Shown piece by piece: positions 36,573 to 47,420 of a stretch of 64,000 nt of DNA (position 1 is its first letter; each line of letters starts with the position of its first letter). The stretch is taken from the NCBI GenBank assembly GCA_007922305.1, contig ML677374.1:8057884-8121883 (forward strand), written 5' to 3'. The DNA comes from Dermatemys mawii. Taxonomy: Eukaryota; Chordata; Testudines; Dermatemydidae. A program made the position numbers and the translations under genes. The notes below the pieces were generated by a model. The model saw nothing but the letters and a program-made list of their open reading frames with translations, did no database searches and was not told the origin of the DNA.

Positions 36573-37200
36573 CAGGGGTGGGCAAACTACGGCCCGCAGG
36601 TCGCATCCGGCCCACGAGGCCGTCCCATCCGGCCCGCGGAGGCTGCCCCTGCTCCTCCCCCAGAGCCATGCAGCGCGGGCACCGCTGCGGGGCCAGGGCG
36701 GTGCGCCCTCCCCTCCCGCAGAGCCATATAGGCAGCAATCTGGGGGCCGGGGCTGCACCGCACAGGGGGCGCTCTGGGGGCTGGGACTGCGTGCCCCCTC
36801 CCCCAGGGCCACGCGCTGGCCCCTCCTGCAGAGCCACGCCGCGCAGGCAGAGCTCTGGGGGCCGCGGCTGCTATGGTAAGAGGGGAGTGGGGGGGGTCCA
36901 GGGGGGTGGTGGTTAGGGGGCTGGAAGGTGGATAGGGGTTGGGACAGTCAGGGGACAGGGAGGAAGGGAATTGGGTAGGGGGTGGGGTCCTGGGGGATGG
37001 TTAGGGGTCTGTGGAAGGGGGAGTCAGGCGACGGGGGGTGGGGTGGGCGGTTGATGGATGGGTCAGGGATTCTCAGGGAGCAGTCGGGGGCGGGAAGTGG
37101 GAGGGGGGCTGGATTGGGGGCGGGGCCTTCCCTACCCGGCCCTCAATATAATTTCGCAAACCCGATGTGGCCCTTGGGCCAGAAAGTTTGCCCACCCCTG
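36573..37200. mobile_element. hAT-type non-autonomous element
   Basis: Ends CAGGGGTGGGCAAACT and AGTTTGCCCACCCCTG are perfect 16-bp inverted repeats. The flanking 8 bp are CACTAGTC (36565-36572) and CGCTAGTC (37201-37208), 7 of 8 matching. The 628-bp interior is very GC-rich at the left and G-rich at the right. It retains CpGs, so it can look like a CpG island. No transposase. Confidence 0.9.
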
Positions 37201-37384
37201 CGCTAGTCTGAGACAAAAGGGTGTTTGTTCAGCATGGCACACAGATGTAGTGAGTGTTACTTGGACTCTAGTCCTGCCCTGAGAACTAGCTGGCAGAGTT
37301 GTACACCTGTGCAGAGCCCTGCTGACTTCACTCAGCCCATATGGTTCCCCCATGTGGGATTTGGGGGCCTTAGATTGCAAATGC

Positions 37385-37495
37385 TGTGTGGCAGGGGCCT
37401 GTGCTTTGCTCTGTGGATACATGGTGCCTGGCACAAAGGTGCTCCCTGAGCCAGGACTAGGCCTCCTAGGAGCAGAAATACTGTTTGTATTATTC
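37385..37495 (+). repeat. MIR/L2-type SINE 3' tail
   Basis: 'gtggatacatggtgcctggc', 'ctaggagcagaaatac' and 'tgtttgtattattcatgact' fit the same tail as at 1030 and 27385. Confidence 0.55.
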
Positions 37496-37499
37496 ATGA

Positions 37500-39855
37500 C
37501 TGCTGCACTAATAAGTGGGGAGCAGAATCCCCATGTCCTACCCCTCCTGCTCCATAGCATGGGGAAGTGGGAGGAGCCATCCAGAGCACTTGGCACTCCG
37601 GGTGCAGATTTCAAAACACAGTATGGAATCCAGCTTGAACCCTATCTGCTGACGGGCAGTAGCACATGCAATCCCCACCCCGCACAGACAGGTTGGGGTT
37701 CCTTGGAGTTACAGGAGGGGAGCTGTTCCTGAGCTGAGGAGCCTTTTTGGAGTATAGTCTATTGCCACCCCCTTGTCTGTCAAATCCAGGGGGATCAAAC
37801 GTGAGCCCCCCTGCTGAGCGCAGAACAGCGTAAACCAGATGAGCTGTGACACTCTGCTCGCTGAAATACATTTTCCCCCCTGCCACTACTCCTAAAGCAT
37901 TTGGGGTTTGTGATACAGAGTTTTGGTTGAAGGCCTGTTTCTAGGCATGGTGGTCTTGGTGCCTGGTTGCCCCCTTGGCCTGTACTGTAGGTCTATTGAG
38001 CTTCCCAGATTGTCTGCTGCTGGATGGCTGGGGGTGGCTTTGAAGTATGGTGGGAAAAATGAACTTCAGTGGGGCAGAGAGGCTGGAGGAGAAAATCCAA
38101 ACCCAGATTGGACACCCATTGGCCTTCCTGGGAAGGGAAGGCAGCTGGGATGAGAAGGAAGCACAATATTGTTCCCATTTGTAAACCCACTTATTAATCA
38201 TTTATCAGGGTCCTATTGGAAGGAAGAATAAGATTAATGATCCACGGAGTTCATCTTGCTGTACAGGCTGCTAATTATTTTGGAAGTGTCCTTCTCTGTA
38301 AAAGCTCTGCTCCACCTCTTGAACTGGCAGTCACACCTCTCCTCTGCTACTTTGGCTTCACTTCAGTACATTATAAAGAAGGATCTCAGGAAACTTGCTC
38401 TAAAGCCAACTAACTGGCTCCAAATCTGCTATCCTTGCAGCCTGGTAGGGCACTTGATGTGTTTGGAGGTTTGTTTTGTTTTTGTTTTTATATATGTGTA
38501 TAATCACAATGAAGCGATTGCCATGTAGCTCGAAAGGATTTTGCAGAGAAGTTTTAACTCTCTTCCCCCCCGCCCCAGCAGAATCCCAAAGTGCAGTTTA
38601 GGAAACTAACATTTTATAAAATAAGACTGTTCTGCTCTGAGGAATTCTGTTCTGCTCTGCTCTATTCTGCTTGTGAAAATGTGGCAGGTTGCCACATTGT
38701 GATTGAGCAATTTCCTATGGTGGACAGTAGTTTAAAAAACATGCTTCCCTTAGCTATCTCCCTCCTGCTTCACCATTACAGTAGGCCCCTCCCCAGCTGT
38801 TAGCCCAGAATGTTTCATCTTTTAGGATGACTGGTTCTTTTTGGGAAAACACTGACGGCCAGATCCTCATTGGGTGTCAATCTGCACCACTCCATTGAAG
38901 TTTGAACCTTTCATGATGGGAGTGGAGTAAGGTGCAGTTTTCAGTCACGGACACTATTGAAAACACTATCTGAACGCTCCTAGGTCTGGAGTCCAATTGT
39001 CTGAAATATCGGATGCCTGCTGTAGTGAGAACCATCCCAGAATGCTGTTCCCTAGCGCACAGCAGAGGGTGTCATACAGACCTCTCGGCAGCTATTCTGC
39101 ACCAGTGTGTCTCCCTGTGCAGTCTCTTTACGCCGATTCAGTTGCTTTTGAGCCTTCTGTGCCTGTGCAAAAGGGGTGCAGGGGGAGAGACTGGGGCAAA
39201 AGACTGAAGCTGGAATTTTCCCATGAACCCAGGGGAGTTAGGTACCCAAGCACGATGACTTTCAATAGAATGTTGGTACTTACCTGCCTTGGGCTCATGT
39301 TGAAAAATTAAGCCTAGATATATTAAATGGATGAATCTCCAAAACAAGTAACTGCCCAGTAAATATGGGATGTTGGTTGGCTGGAGCTAAAATCTGAAAG
39401 CTTAAGAAATGAATTTATACCAGACCTGCAGAGCCATCAGCTCACTGGCAGAGAAACACAACATAGAAACCCTTTGTCTTTTTTTGTTTGTTTGTCTATA
39501 CTGCTATATCCATTACAAAATGACATACAAAGTGGTTACAATAGCCCTTTTATTTATCCCCCGAAGTTTTTTGTTTTGTTTTTTCTTTTTGATAGCTGTG
39601 GCTGAGCAGTGCACTAGAAAGTCATCTGAGGAGGAGCTGCTGCAGAAATCCTGAACCCTGGGAACTGCTGAATTGATTCTCCCGTTGATAATCATAGGGG
39701 TTATTTTTAAGTGGAAAGTGATAATTAGCTGTATGTGTTGCAGAAGAGAGGACAAAAGAGATGAGATGGATGCTGGGAAGGATGTTTCCAAAGGGGAGAG
39801 TGGTGTGTCTGGAGTGAAAGACACAAGGTCTTTGAAAGCTTTTAACAGAAAACAT
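37500..39855 (+). other. Intron 1 stretch without recognised features
   Basis: No exon recognised. 38865-38950 ('cagatcctcattgggtgtca') is palindrome-element debris. Confidence 0.35.
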
Positions 39856-39857
39856 TG

Positions 39858-39992
39858 AGGGCTTGATTCTCATTAACACGAAGGCGCCTTTGCACCCACT
39901 TTAAGGCCTTTTAAACAATGTTCTGACAGCATAGAGGGGCCATAAATACTGGCTTTCTCCATCTAGCTACTGGTGTAAACGAGAAGATTTTT
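39858..39992. repeat. Palindromic-type repeat, degraded
   Basis: 'gggcttgattctcattaaca' at the left and 'ctactggtgtaaacgag' at the right surround 'ccttttaaacaatgttctga'. The layout is that of the small foldback families. Confidence 0.4.
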
Positions 39993-40224
39993 TACCGGTA
40001 TCATGTTGGTTAGGGTTGTGATGGTTGTATTTTTTTTATCTATTTTACTGCTGTAGCTTATTTTGCTTCCTGAACTGAAATAAACCTATCTGGATAAGCA
40101 CTTTTGTACCACTGTAAATGAGCTAGCACTAGGGCTGGCCAGAAATCAAGAATTGCATTTTCCACATGGGAATGAAAACTGGACCCTTTTTTTGGGCTGG
40201 GGAGGGGAAATTCTTAACAATATT

Positions 40225-40300
40225 ACCCTAGAATAGCCAGCCCCACAGCAGTAAGGGGACTTACATGGGAGACATGAGTTTGAGTCCCTATCAGGACCAG
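40225..40300 (+). repeat. tRNA-derived SINE head
   Basis: 'catgggagacatgagTTTGAGTCCC' has a B-box-like core (1-2 changes from GGTTCGANTCC). The sequence before it lacks a usable acceptor stem, so it is not a tRNA gene. Confidence 0.45.
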
Positions 40301-40494
40301 CGGAAGTGCCTTGAAAATGGGGAGGAAGTGGTGGGGGGGGGGCTACAGGCACCTGAACCATGGGGCCCACCCTTGCCCTGTCTCTTCTCCTCAAGACCCC
40401 ACTCCCATTCACTCCTCTCTACCCCTCCCCCTGATACTCCACTTTATGGCTGATAAAAAGTGGGAGGGCCATAACCCTGTTCTGGCACCCCTAA

Positions 40495-40575
40495 TTTGAA
40501 GCAGGGTCTCGAACCTGCATCTTTCATATTCTAGCCAAGTTTCCTACCCACCAGGCTACTGGCCACTGCAGGATT
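40495..40575 (-). repeat. tRNA-derived SINE head, minus strand
   Basis: On the minus strand 'gcaGGTTCGAGACC' is a strong B-box, after 'agtagcctggtgggtaggaa' (a decayed A-box region). It faces the plus-strand copy at 40225-40300. Confidence 0.5.
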
Positions 40576-40751
40576 GTTTTCTCTGGTTTGGATGAAAATT
40601 CCATCCTGGATTTGAAGCCTTTTCAACCAATAGTCTAGGGGCAGCTGTAGCTAAAGCAGCAAATGTTTGTTATGTAGCCAGGGCCTAACTCTGCTTTCAC
40701 TTACACCAGGAAAAAACTATAAACAACTCCACTGAATTGAGAGTTGAGTGA

Positions 40752-40925
40752 GGGCTGGTCTTCACACAACGTAGGTAATGATTGAACTCAATTTGTGGAA
40801 ATATGTTGTACCGCTATACACCCCTTTGTACTGGTACAACTATAGCCACACTGGGCGGGGGTCTGTGTGTTGAACTGATTTAACTATATAGTTGAAGTGA
40901 TACAAAAAACTGTGTAGACAAGCCT
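40752..40925. mobile_element. MITE with 'gtctacac'-like ends
   Basis: The left end 'gggctggtcttcacaca' and right end 'ctgtgtagacaagcct' are imperfect inverted repeats. The interior has paired 'gtaccgctataca' and 'gtactggtacaacta' motifs. Confidence 0.55.
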
Positions 40926-42146
40926 GGAGTCAGAGCAGAATGAGCTCCCTAATGAACCACTATTTCCTGGCTGAGCGTCTCTGTGCAGAAATGAAGCTGC
41001 TCAGAATGGTCCCTGAAAGCAAGAGTGTAGTAAGCAGAGCCGGAGAAATGTTACAACAGGCTAACTGGAGTGGGCAGGATTTGCCAAAGCTTCTTGGCAG
41101 GGCACAAAGACAGTCCAGTTCAGAGGGCCAGACTTAGATTTTGATTACACGGGGTTTATACCACTGTAATCTCACTAGTTACAGCAGAGTTGCTGTGGAA
41201 TTTCACTGAGTTAACTGATATCTTGCCTGGTAAGTCTAAAATCTGGAAATCCCAGAGAACTTGTGTTTTCTGCATGTGATACATACAGACACACTGCGTG
41301 TTGCTCAGACCTCGTGGGGTTGAAGAGCTCCGTGCTCCAGCCTGAGCCTGAACATCTACACAGATTTTTATAGCCCCGCGAGTTCAAGTCAACTGACACC
41401 GGTCATCTGGGGGTGTGTTGTTGCAGTGTAAATATACCTTGTAGTACAACAGCTGGACAAAACAAACTGCGAGGGAGGAAAAGGGGTCTGCTTGTGATCT
41501 CTAGGTGAAAGTGTTGCCTGTATTGGAAGGAGGCAAGATTTGCAAAATGATCTCTTAGGGGATGGGAGGGAACAGGCAGTGACAGCCTTTTTTCATATCG
41601 TGTCTGTTGGTGGAGAAATGCGAACCTACCAGCTTTCCTCTTTGTAGAGAGAAGAGGAATTTGGAGAGTGTTTTATGGACTGAGGCTTCACCAAAAGATT
41701 TCCCATATTTGGGCAGGGGGGTTGTCTGGAGGTGTCTTGAGTGTGGTATCTGGAATCCGCCTGTGTGTGGAGGAACCTTAGGTTTACGTGGAAAAAGTTT
41801 CTTTCCTTGAAGCCCGCTTCAGGAGGAGCTGGGGGCGGAGACATTCTTCAAATGCCCCAGGCACTGAGTCAACTGAGCACAGATTTTTGTTTCCTTCTGT
41901 TTTTGAAGCTCTGGCAGTAAAGCCCCTGTTCTTTGGAGAACTGGCTGCTAATCAGAGCAGCCAGAGCCTGAGGGAAGGCAAGGGACAGTGGTAACTTGAG
42001 GGCAAAAAGAAAGTTAAAGGCCACAGAGATGAAAGATGCAGGATAAAAGAGCAAAGGAAAAAAAAAATCCCAGAATAAAAAAGAATGGTGGGACTAGGGA
42101 GCACCTTAAAGTTGTTTAGCACCCTCAAATCCTACTAAAGACAGGG

Positions 42147-42222
42147 GCCCAGATCCTCCAAGGTATTTAAGCACCTAACTCCCATGGGGGTGAAGTGCTT
42201 AAATACTTCGGAGGATCTGGGC
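42147..42222. repeat. Foldback MITE, 28-bp stem
   Basis: Left arm 42147-42174 and right arm 42195-42222 are reverse complements at 26 of 28 positions, around a 20-nt centre. Arms begin GCCCAGATCCTCC and end in TATTTAAGCAC. A diverged copy is at 43918-43975. Confidence 0.85.
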
Positions 42223-42431
42223 TGGAGTGGTCAGCACCTTTCCGGGTCAGCTCCATAGGGCTTTTATTTTCACAGGTGCTGAGTCCCTGCAGCTTCCGTC
42301 AGAGCTGTGGGCGCTCAGTGCCTTGCTGGATGAGGTTTGAACTAGGGAGGAGCAAGGAGGTGGTGAGAGCCTAGAATTATTCATTCCCTTCCTGACCTTG
42401 CTGGAGGAAATGGCAAGCGTTTATATTAGCC

Positions 42432-42503
42432 CATGAAAGTTTATGCTGAAATAAGCTGGTTAGTCTCAAAAGTGCTACAAGTCTTCCTCGTCTTTTTTAG
42501 TCA
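42432..42503 (+). repeat. Dispersed repeat ('ttagtctc…gtgctacaag' family)
   Basis: 'gaaagtttatgctgaaataa', 'gctggttagtctcaaaagtg' and 'ctacaagtcttcctcgtc' match a short element very common in turtle and crocodilian DNA. Class not determined. Confidence 0.6.
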
Positions 42504-42529
42504 TAAATTCTGATTCTTTATTTGCACTG

Positions 42530-42930
42530 GAAGTTGAAGCTTGCATAGAATTTTTCTTTAATCTCTGCTGCTGTGCAATCAAGTCCACCTGAGAGTTATT
42601 TAATGTGTGTGCGAGCCATCATAGCTGTGATAGTGTCTTTGAAGATAACCCTCCCAAGATCTGGAATTTAAAAAGGGAGGCTGGGAGACAGATTATGATG
42701 GTTTTTTCTCCTTGGGCGTTTCCTCTCCAAATTATGATCCTTGTCCCTGTCGCTCCCCTGCTTTCTGGCTGCAGTGATTGTAATGCTGTGGGGTTTTTAT
42801 TTTTGCTCTTTCTGGGAGGAGAGAGGCAATCGAATAGCAAAGGGAATGAAAATTATTGTCCTGAGGTGTGCGATTAGCATGATCTCTGAGCCACATTCAC
42901 TCCATGGGCTTGTGCCAAAGAGTTACTCTG
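42530..42930. other. Non-repetitive block, possible conserved element
   Basis: No repeat landmark is visible between the flanking elements. The sequence is compositionally balanced and carries several AT-rich homeobox-like cores ('ttatttgcac', 'aaattattgtc', 'gattagcatg'). That is suggestive only; conservation cannot be tested here. Confidence 0.25.
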
Positions 42931-42977
42931 ATTATCTATTTTAAATCGCTCTAGCCTCTGAGTACTTCACAGTCTTA

Positions 42978-43234
42978 GGGCTTGTCTGCCCAGACAGTTC
43001 ATGGCAAGCTGGAGTATAAATCTGTCCCATGCTTACATGCTGCACACTGATGGCAGCAGGGGCTGCCTGCTGAACGCTCCCTAGCGCACATTGATCAACT
43101 CCCGTTTCAAAGTGAGGTAGATCAGAGCATGCTGCAGTGCGCAGCGACAGGGACCACACAGTTAGCGAGTGATGGGCCAAGCCAAGGCAGACTTACACCC
43201 CAGCTTACTGGATCAGTGTTTGACTAGACAAGCC
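42978..43234. mobile_element. MITE with 'gggcttgtct' inverted ends
   Basis: Starts 'gggcttgtctgcc' after TA at 42976-42977 and ends 'gactagacaagccc'. The outer 10 bp are perfect inverted repeats. Internal symmetry includes 'tagcgcacattgatcaactc' against 'gaggtagatcagagcatgct'. Confidence 0.7.
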
Positions 43235-43277
43235 CATTTGAGAGACAGGGAACTAAGGCACAGAGGGTCTCTCTAAA

Positions 43278-43672
43278 CTCAGGTTCCCTGTAAGCTGTGT
43301 GGTGGGGAGAGGCACTTCTTCCCTAGAGGGCTTGGGGGAGTTCCCCTTCCCGCCCCCCCCCCAACCCCCTGTAGGCAGCATGCACTCCTAGCCAGAGCTC
43401 ACACCCCCCACCATGCCCTAACCCTGAACCTCATCCCATGCCTGAGCCCCTTCCCGCACCCCAGCCCTCTGCCCTAGCCCTGAGCACCACAAATCTTTCA
43501 TCCCATGCTCCAGAGCTCACAACCCCCAGCCAGAGGCCTCACCCACTATGCCCCAACCCTCTGCCTCAGCTCTGAGCCCCTCTCCTGAACCTCGAACCAC
43601 TCAACTCTCCCCCGCCGTATATACTTTCCATATTAGTGCACATAACAAAATTCATTCCACACCTGGGGGATG
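43278..43672. repeat. C-rich dispersed repeat
   Basis: 'ggttccctgtaagctgtgtg' at the left, a C-rich interior with repeated 'cctgagccc' and 'ctctgcc.cagc' motifs, then 'gtatatactttccatattag' and 'aaaattcattccacac'. It resembles a dispersed element I recognise from turtle DNA. Class unknown. Confidence 0.5.
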
Positions 43673-43917
43673 TAACACTGTAGGAAACCTTGCTCTACAC
43701 TACACAGCTTGAGGTGGTGAGCCTCCCAGCCTGGGACTACCGCTCAGGTCGGTGCTAGCACTGTAATAGCTACATAGGGCCCAAGCTCCAGCCCGTGCCA
43801 CAGCGTCCGAGCACCATTGATACAGCGATTAGGGCACTAACATGAGTTCTACTAGACCAGGCCCATCGACCCAGCTAGGGGACTCACTTCCCTGGGCAGT
43901 GTAGATGGACCTAAGGC

Positions 43918-43975
43918 CCAAACCCTCTAGGGTATTTGGGCACCTAATTCCCATCGTTAGGTGCCTAAATACCTC
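43918..43975. repeat. Foldback MITE, diverged copy
   Basis: 'gggtatttgggcacctaatt' faces 'gttaggtgcctaaatacc'. The arms are imperfect reverse complements, of the same kind as at 42147-42222. Confidence 0.65.
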
Positions 43976-44929
43976 TGTCATGCAGGAAATCAGTGGCAGA
44001 GCAGGATCTCCCAAGCCTGAGACTCTCAGCCTAATTGCTGAACTGCCCTTCTTCGCTAAATGATTATATAGTGGTAGCTCCAAAAGTCTCTAGTCAGGAA
44101 TCAGAGCCCTGTGTACTAGGCACTAGGAGTGCATAGGGGCTGTTAATGTAAGGCAAAATTCACCCCCATTCAGGAGGGTCTCCCCCATGGTTTCTACCCC
44201 TCACTACAAAGCAATTCCTGCTCCTTCCCCATGGGCCAGGAGGTCCCCAGACTTCGTGGAACTGATGCAGTTCAGCTGCGTGTGGATCTGAGCAGGATTT
44301 GAAATGGGCTGGGAATGTGAGGGGGAGAAAAGAAATTTAATGGACAGTGTTCAGCTGCTGGTTGGTGGCATGCGGACGGGGCCTTACGCATAATGAATCC
44401 TGAAATGGAGATGGGGCATGTGCATTCGTTGCAGGGTGGACAAGAGTGAGATGAAGAGGTCGTAAGGCTAGGCGGGTTCTTTATAATCAACTTGCAGCCC
44501 AGGCTTCCCTGTGATTCAGACAGCAGGGGATGTGTTCTCCACCATTCCATACGGGAAACACTATGGAGCAGGGCTAGAGAAGGGAGCTGGAATGCTTGAA
44601 AGTCTGAGCCTACCTGAGGGTGAGCTGAAGATATGCCTGAGAAACATGAAGTGCTGCAAGTGTAGTCTGTACCCTCGCAGGGCTCTCCGATCAGTTCTCC
44701 TGTGGCTGCATGCCCTTTGGCGGGGAGGGAAGAGTGTTTGTTTCATTTTGGGTGTGCGCCCCAGGAGAAGCCTTTGATATTTAAGGTGAGGACACCGCCT
44801 GCTGCTGGGAACATAGATGCCTGAGTTTCCATATGGTGATAGGCGGGTGAAGAGCATAGTGTTCTCCATTTGAGAAAGCTGCTTGATTTCCTCCCCCCCT
44901 TCCCCTCGCTTAACTGGGCAGAGATCTAT

Positions 44930-45260
44930 GTAGCAATTGAAGTTCTCAGTCTCTGACACTGCGAGCTTGAAAGGGGTAGGGAGTGACCGCGCATGGCCTC
45001 CAGGTGACCCAGAAATGATGCTATACAAATCATGTGACAAGGCAGAAATAACCGGCCGCAGCAAGGCTTGGGTGACGATAATTGTTCGGGTGTCAGCTAG
45101 CGGCACAACTAAACTTTCAAAGGAAAACCAACTGTCTGCCCCTCTAATAACTAGCTCCGGTGTATTACCTAATGCAGCTCCGTGTGAAACATTTTTTTTT
45201 TCCAGAGGGATCCCCCTGCCATTTGCATGTATTGCTGGGCACTTGCACTGGTGTGTTCTC
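44930..45260. promoter_or_regulatory. Candidate intronic regulatory element
   Basis: A repeat-free block with unusually many CpGs for the intron (for example in 'gaccgcgcatgg', 'aaccggccgcagc', 'tgacgataattgttcgggtg'). It has a perfect octamer ATTTGCAT at 45221-45228. The minus strand stays open for 249 codons (44561-45310), but with no domain. Low stop and retained CpG density can mark conserved non-coding DNA. This is inference. Confidence 0.3.
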
Positions 45261-45558
45261 ACAGTTCTCTTAGCAATGCATTGAAAAACTGTTCCCTCTT
45301 TCATGAGCAAAACTGAAAGTCCCTCAGGAGCCTGTTGGATTTCTTTGTGCTGCTTCTGTGTATAAGGTTGGGATTAAGACACCCCACTCCCCCTAGCCAG
45401 ATTCTCATCTGGTGTAAATTGATTTATTTAGTTCTGAGGAGCTAACATGAGCTGAGAATCCAGGCTTGCCTCTGGGGCCACAGAAATTAAAATTAGTGGA
45501 GATGGGGCCCCATGAAAGACATGTAAGTAATTTGGAGGAGCTGGACTTCTGAGCACCA

Positions 45559-45628
45559 TGTGAAATCCTGGTCCTTCTGATGTTAACGGGAGCTTTTTAC
45601 ATTGACTTCAGCGGGCCAGAATTTCACA
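45559..45628. repeat. Short palindromic element
   Basis: 'tgtgaaatcctggtcc' (45559-45574) faces 'gggccagaatttcaca' (45613-45628), 13-14 of 16 complementary, around 'acattgacttcagc'. Confidence 0.7.
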
Positions 45629-45799
45629 CCACCAGCAGTGACAAGACCTATAACCAAACATGACATGCCTGCTGTTAGCAACTGGCTTTAGAGCCACATA
45701 CCTAAAATACTGCTTTCAGTAAGGTGTCTCATTCCCAGGTCAGTGATGCAGTAGAGGCCTGGGTTCCTTGACTTTTTAGGGTTTCCAGGGTGATTGCAG

Positions 45800-45965
45800 T
45801 TCATGTAGACCTACCCAAGATAGCTAGATTAAAGCTAGTTTGTGTACTAGAGCAGTGAATCCAGGCAAGGTACGCATCCAGGTGTTTTATGTGCCCTCCT
45901 GGAACCCTGGGTAATTCCCATTGCTCACATTGCTGTGGCATCACTGCATCGGTACTAAAACTAGC
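45800..45965. repeat. 'gtagaccta' MITE, partial
   Basis: 'gcagttcatgtagacctacc', 'agattaaagctagtttgtgt' and 'ggtactaaaactagctaa' are landmarks of a DNA-element family. The boundaries are approximate and it abuts the next element. Confidence 0.4.
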
Positions 45966-45967
45966 TA

Positions 45968-46330
45968 AGGTATGTCTACACCAGGGGTCGGCTACGTTTT
46001 AGAAGTGGTGTGCCAAGTCTTCATTTATTCACTCTAATTTAAGGTTTTGTGTGCGTTTCATTCTAATGTTTTTAGAAGGTCTCTTTATATGTCTTTAATA
46101 TATAAATAAACTATTGTTGTATGTAACTAAAGGTTTTAAAAATGTTTAAGAAGCTTCATTTAAAATTAAATTAAAATGCAGAATACTCGACTGGTGGCCA
46201 GGACCTGGGCAGTGTGAGTGCAACTGAAAATCAGCCCATGTGCCACCTTCAGCACCCGTGCCATAGGTTGCCTACCCCTGGTCTACACAGCCTGCAGTCA
46301 AACCCCATGATTGCAGTGTAGACATATCCT
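45968..46330. mobile_element. TA-flanked MITE split by a hAT insertion
   Basis: The outer ends 'aggtatgtctacac' (45968-45981) and 'gtgtagacatatcct' (46316-46330) are near-perfect inverted repeats. TA lies on each side (45966-45967, 46331-46332). The host MITE is only about 56 bp once the inserted hAT and its duplication are set aside, so it was already internally deleted. Confidence 0.75.
45982..46280. mobile_element. hAT-type element, perfect 8-bp TSD, nested
   Basis: Starts CAGGGGTCGGCTAC and ends 'ggttgcctacccctg' (perfect inverted first 8 bp). The flanks are identical GTCTACAC (45974-45981 and 46281-46288), part of the host MITE end. The 299-bp interior is AT-rich and non-coding. Confidence 0.92.
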
Positions 46331-46339
46331 TAGAAGTGT

Positions 46340-46560
46340 TGTAGCGTAGTTGTTGATAGCAGCCACTTCTATCCAGTGATTAGAGTGGGGAACTGGAAAT
46401 CAGGACTCTCCTATCCCATTTCTAGTATTACTACTGGACTATGCAATCTTTGGCAAGTCACTTAACCTGTCTTCATCCCTCCTCCGCAGAACAAGTATAA
46501 TAATCACTACCCCACGGGGATTTTTTGCAGTTTGTTACTTAATGTTTATAGGATGCCTCA
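46340..46560 (+). repeat. MIR-type SINE, plus strand
   Basis: 'atccagtgattagagtgggg', 'aatcaggactctcctatccc', 'caagtcacttaacctgtc' and 'aataatcactaccccacg' follow the order of the family, including the degraded tRNA-like head. Confidence 0.7.
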
Positions 46561-46927
46561 CAATTCTCCGATGCAAGATACACATTCCTGTGGCAAGATT
46601 CTCCAGGCCAAGCATTTTCCAGGGGTTTATGGCTGGGGTCTTGCATAGTTTGAAATCACTTGGTATTTTTCCTGGTGCCCTTGACAGCACTTGAGACAAG
46701 CACAGAAACATTTTTCTTATTGCTTATACAGTGTATACAGCAAGGGCCTTAGATGCACTGAGCCCTTAGAACTGAAGCTGATGGGAATAGCAGGTGCTCA
46801 GAACCAGACTATGAAGGCAGCCTCGTGCCCAGCTGATTGAGACTCATTCCAAGAAATAAACCTGTCAGGAATGAATGGGAGCACTGTAGCTGTGTCATTC
46901 TGATAAGGGTTTGTGTGTTTGATTCAT

Positions 46928-47150
46928 TTTTTTTTTTTTTGTATTGTATTGTATTGTAGGGTCGCATGATCAGGGTCCCATTGAGCTAAGAACTCCACAG
47001 ATAGTCCTTGTCCTTAAGATCAATCCAAGCAAAGGCACAAAGAGATGAAGTGACTTGTCCAAAGTCAGTAGGAGAGTCAGGACAAGAACCCAAGTCTTAT
47101 GGGTCCCAGTCAAGAGCCCTGTCTTTTGGTCCCCACACTGTCCCTCAGAA
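46928..47150 (-). repeat. MIR-type SINE, minus strand, with A-rich/(AATAC)n tail
   Basis: The head lies at the right ('cccaagtcttatgggtccca' near 47100) and the tail at the left: 'gatcagggtcccattgagct' then three GTATT units (46943-46960) and a T run on the plus strand. In SINE orientation this reads as a 3' terminus followed by (AATAC)n and poly-A, which supports retroposition. Confidence 0.75.
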
Positions 47151-47420
47151 AGTTTGTGTGTGTGACTGTTAGTCATAGGACACACACAGCAGTTTCTCAG
47201 CCCTCGATAAACCACTTAATCCACTGCCAGACAATTTTTATAATTCATCTTCTGACTTTATCCCTGCTCCTGTGTCTCTGAGGGAGGCAGAAGTGGAAAT
47301 ACCATCATAGAGTGGATTCCGTTCTGAAAGCAAAAGAAAACCATATATGTTCAAGAATCCAAAACTAACCACATCCTGTGGGATTTGGATCATTTCTTGA
47401 AACCTGTCTGCCTGTTTTTA

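Noticed and set aside
40940..41137. 65-codon plus-strand frame with a protein-like composition
   Set aside because: Sits directly after a MITE, has no family resemblance and no acceptor or donor in frame. Too short to support.
44561..45310. 249-codon open frame on the minus strand
   Set aside because: Longest open frame in the window, but no domain, signal or family resemblance, no splice context, and a composition explained by CpG-rich DNA. Kept only as a candidate conserved element.
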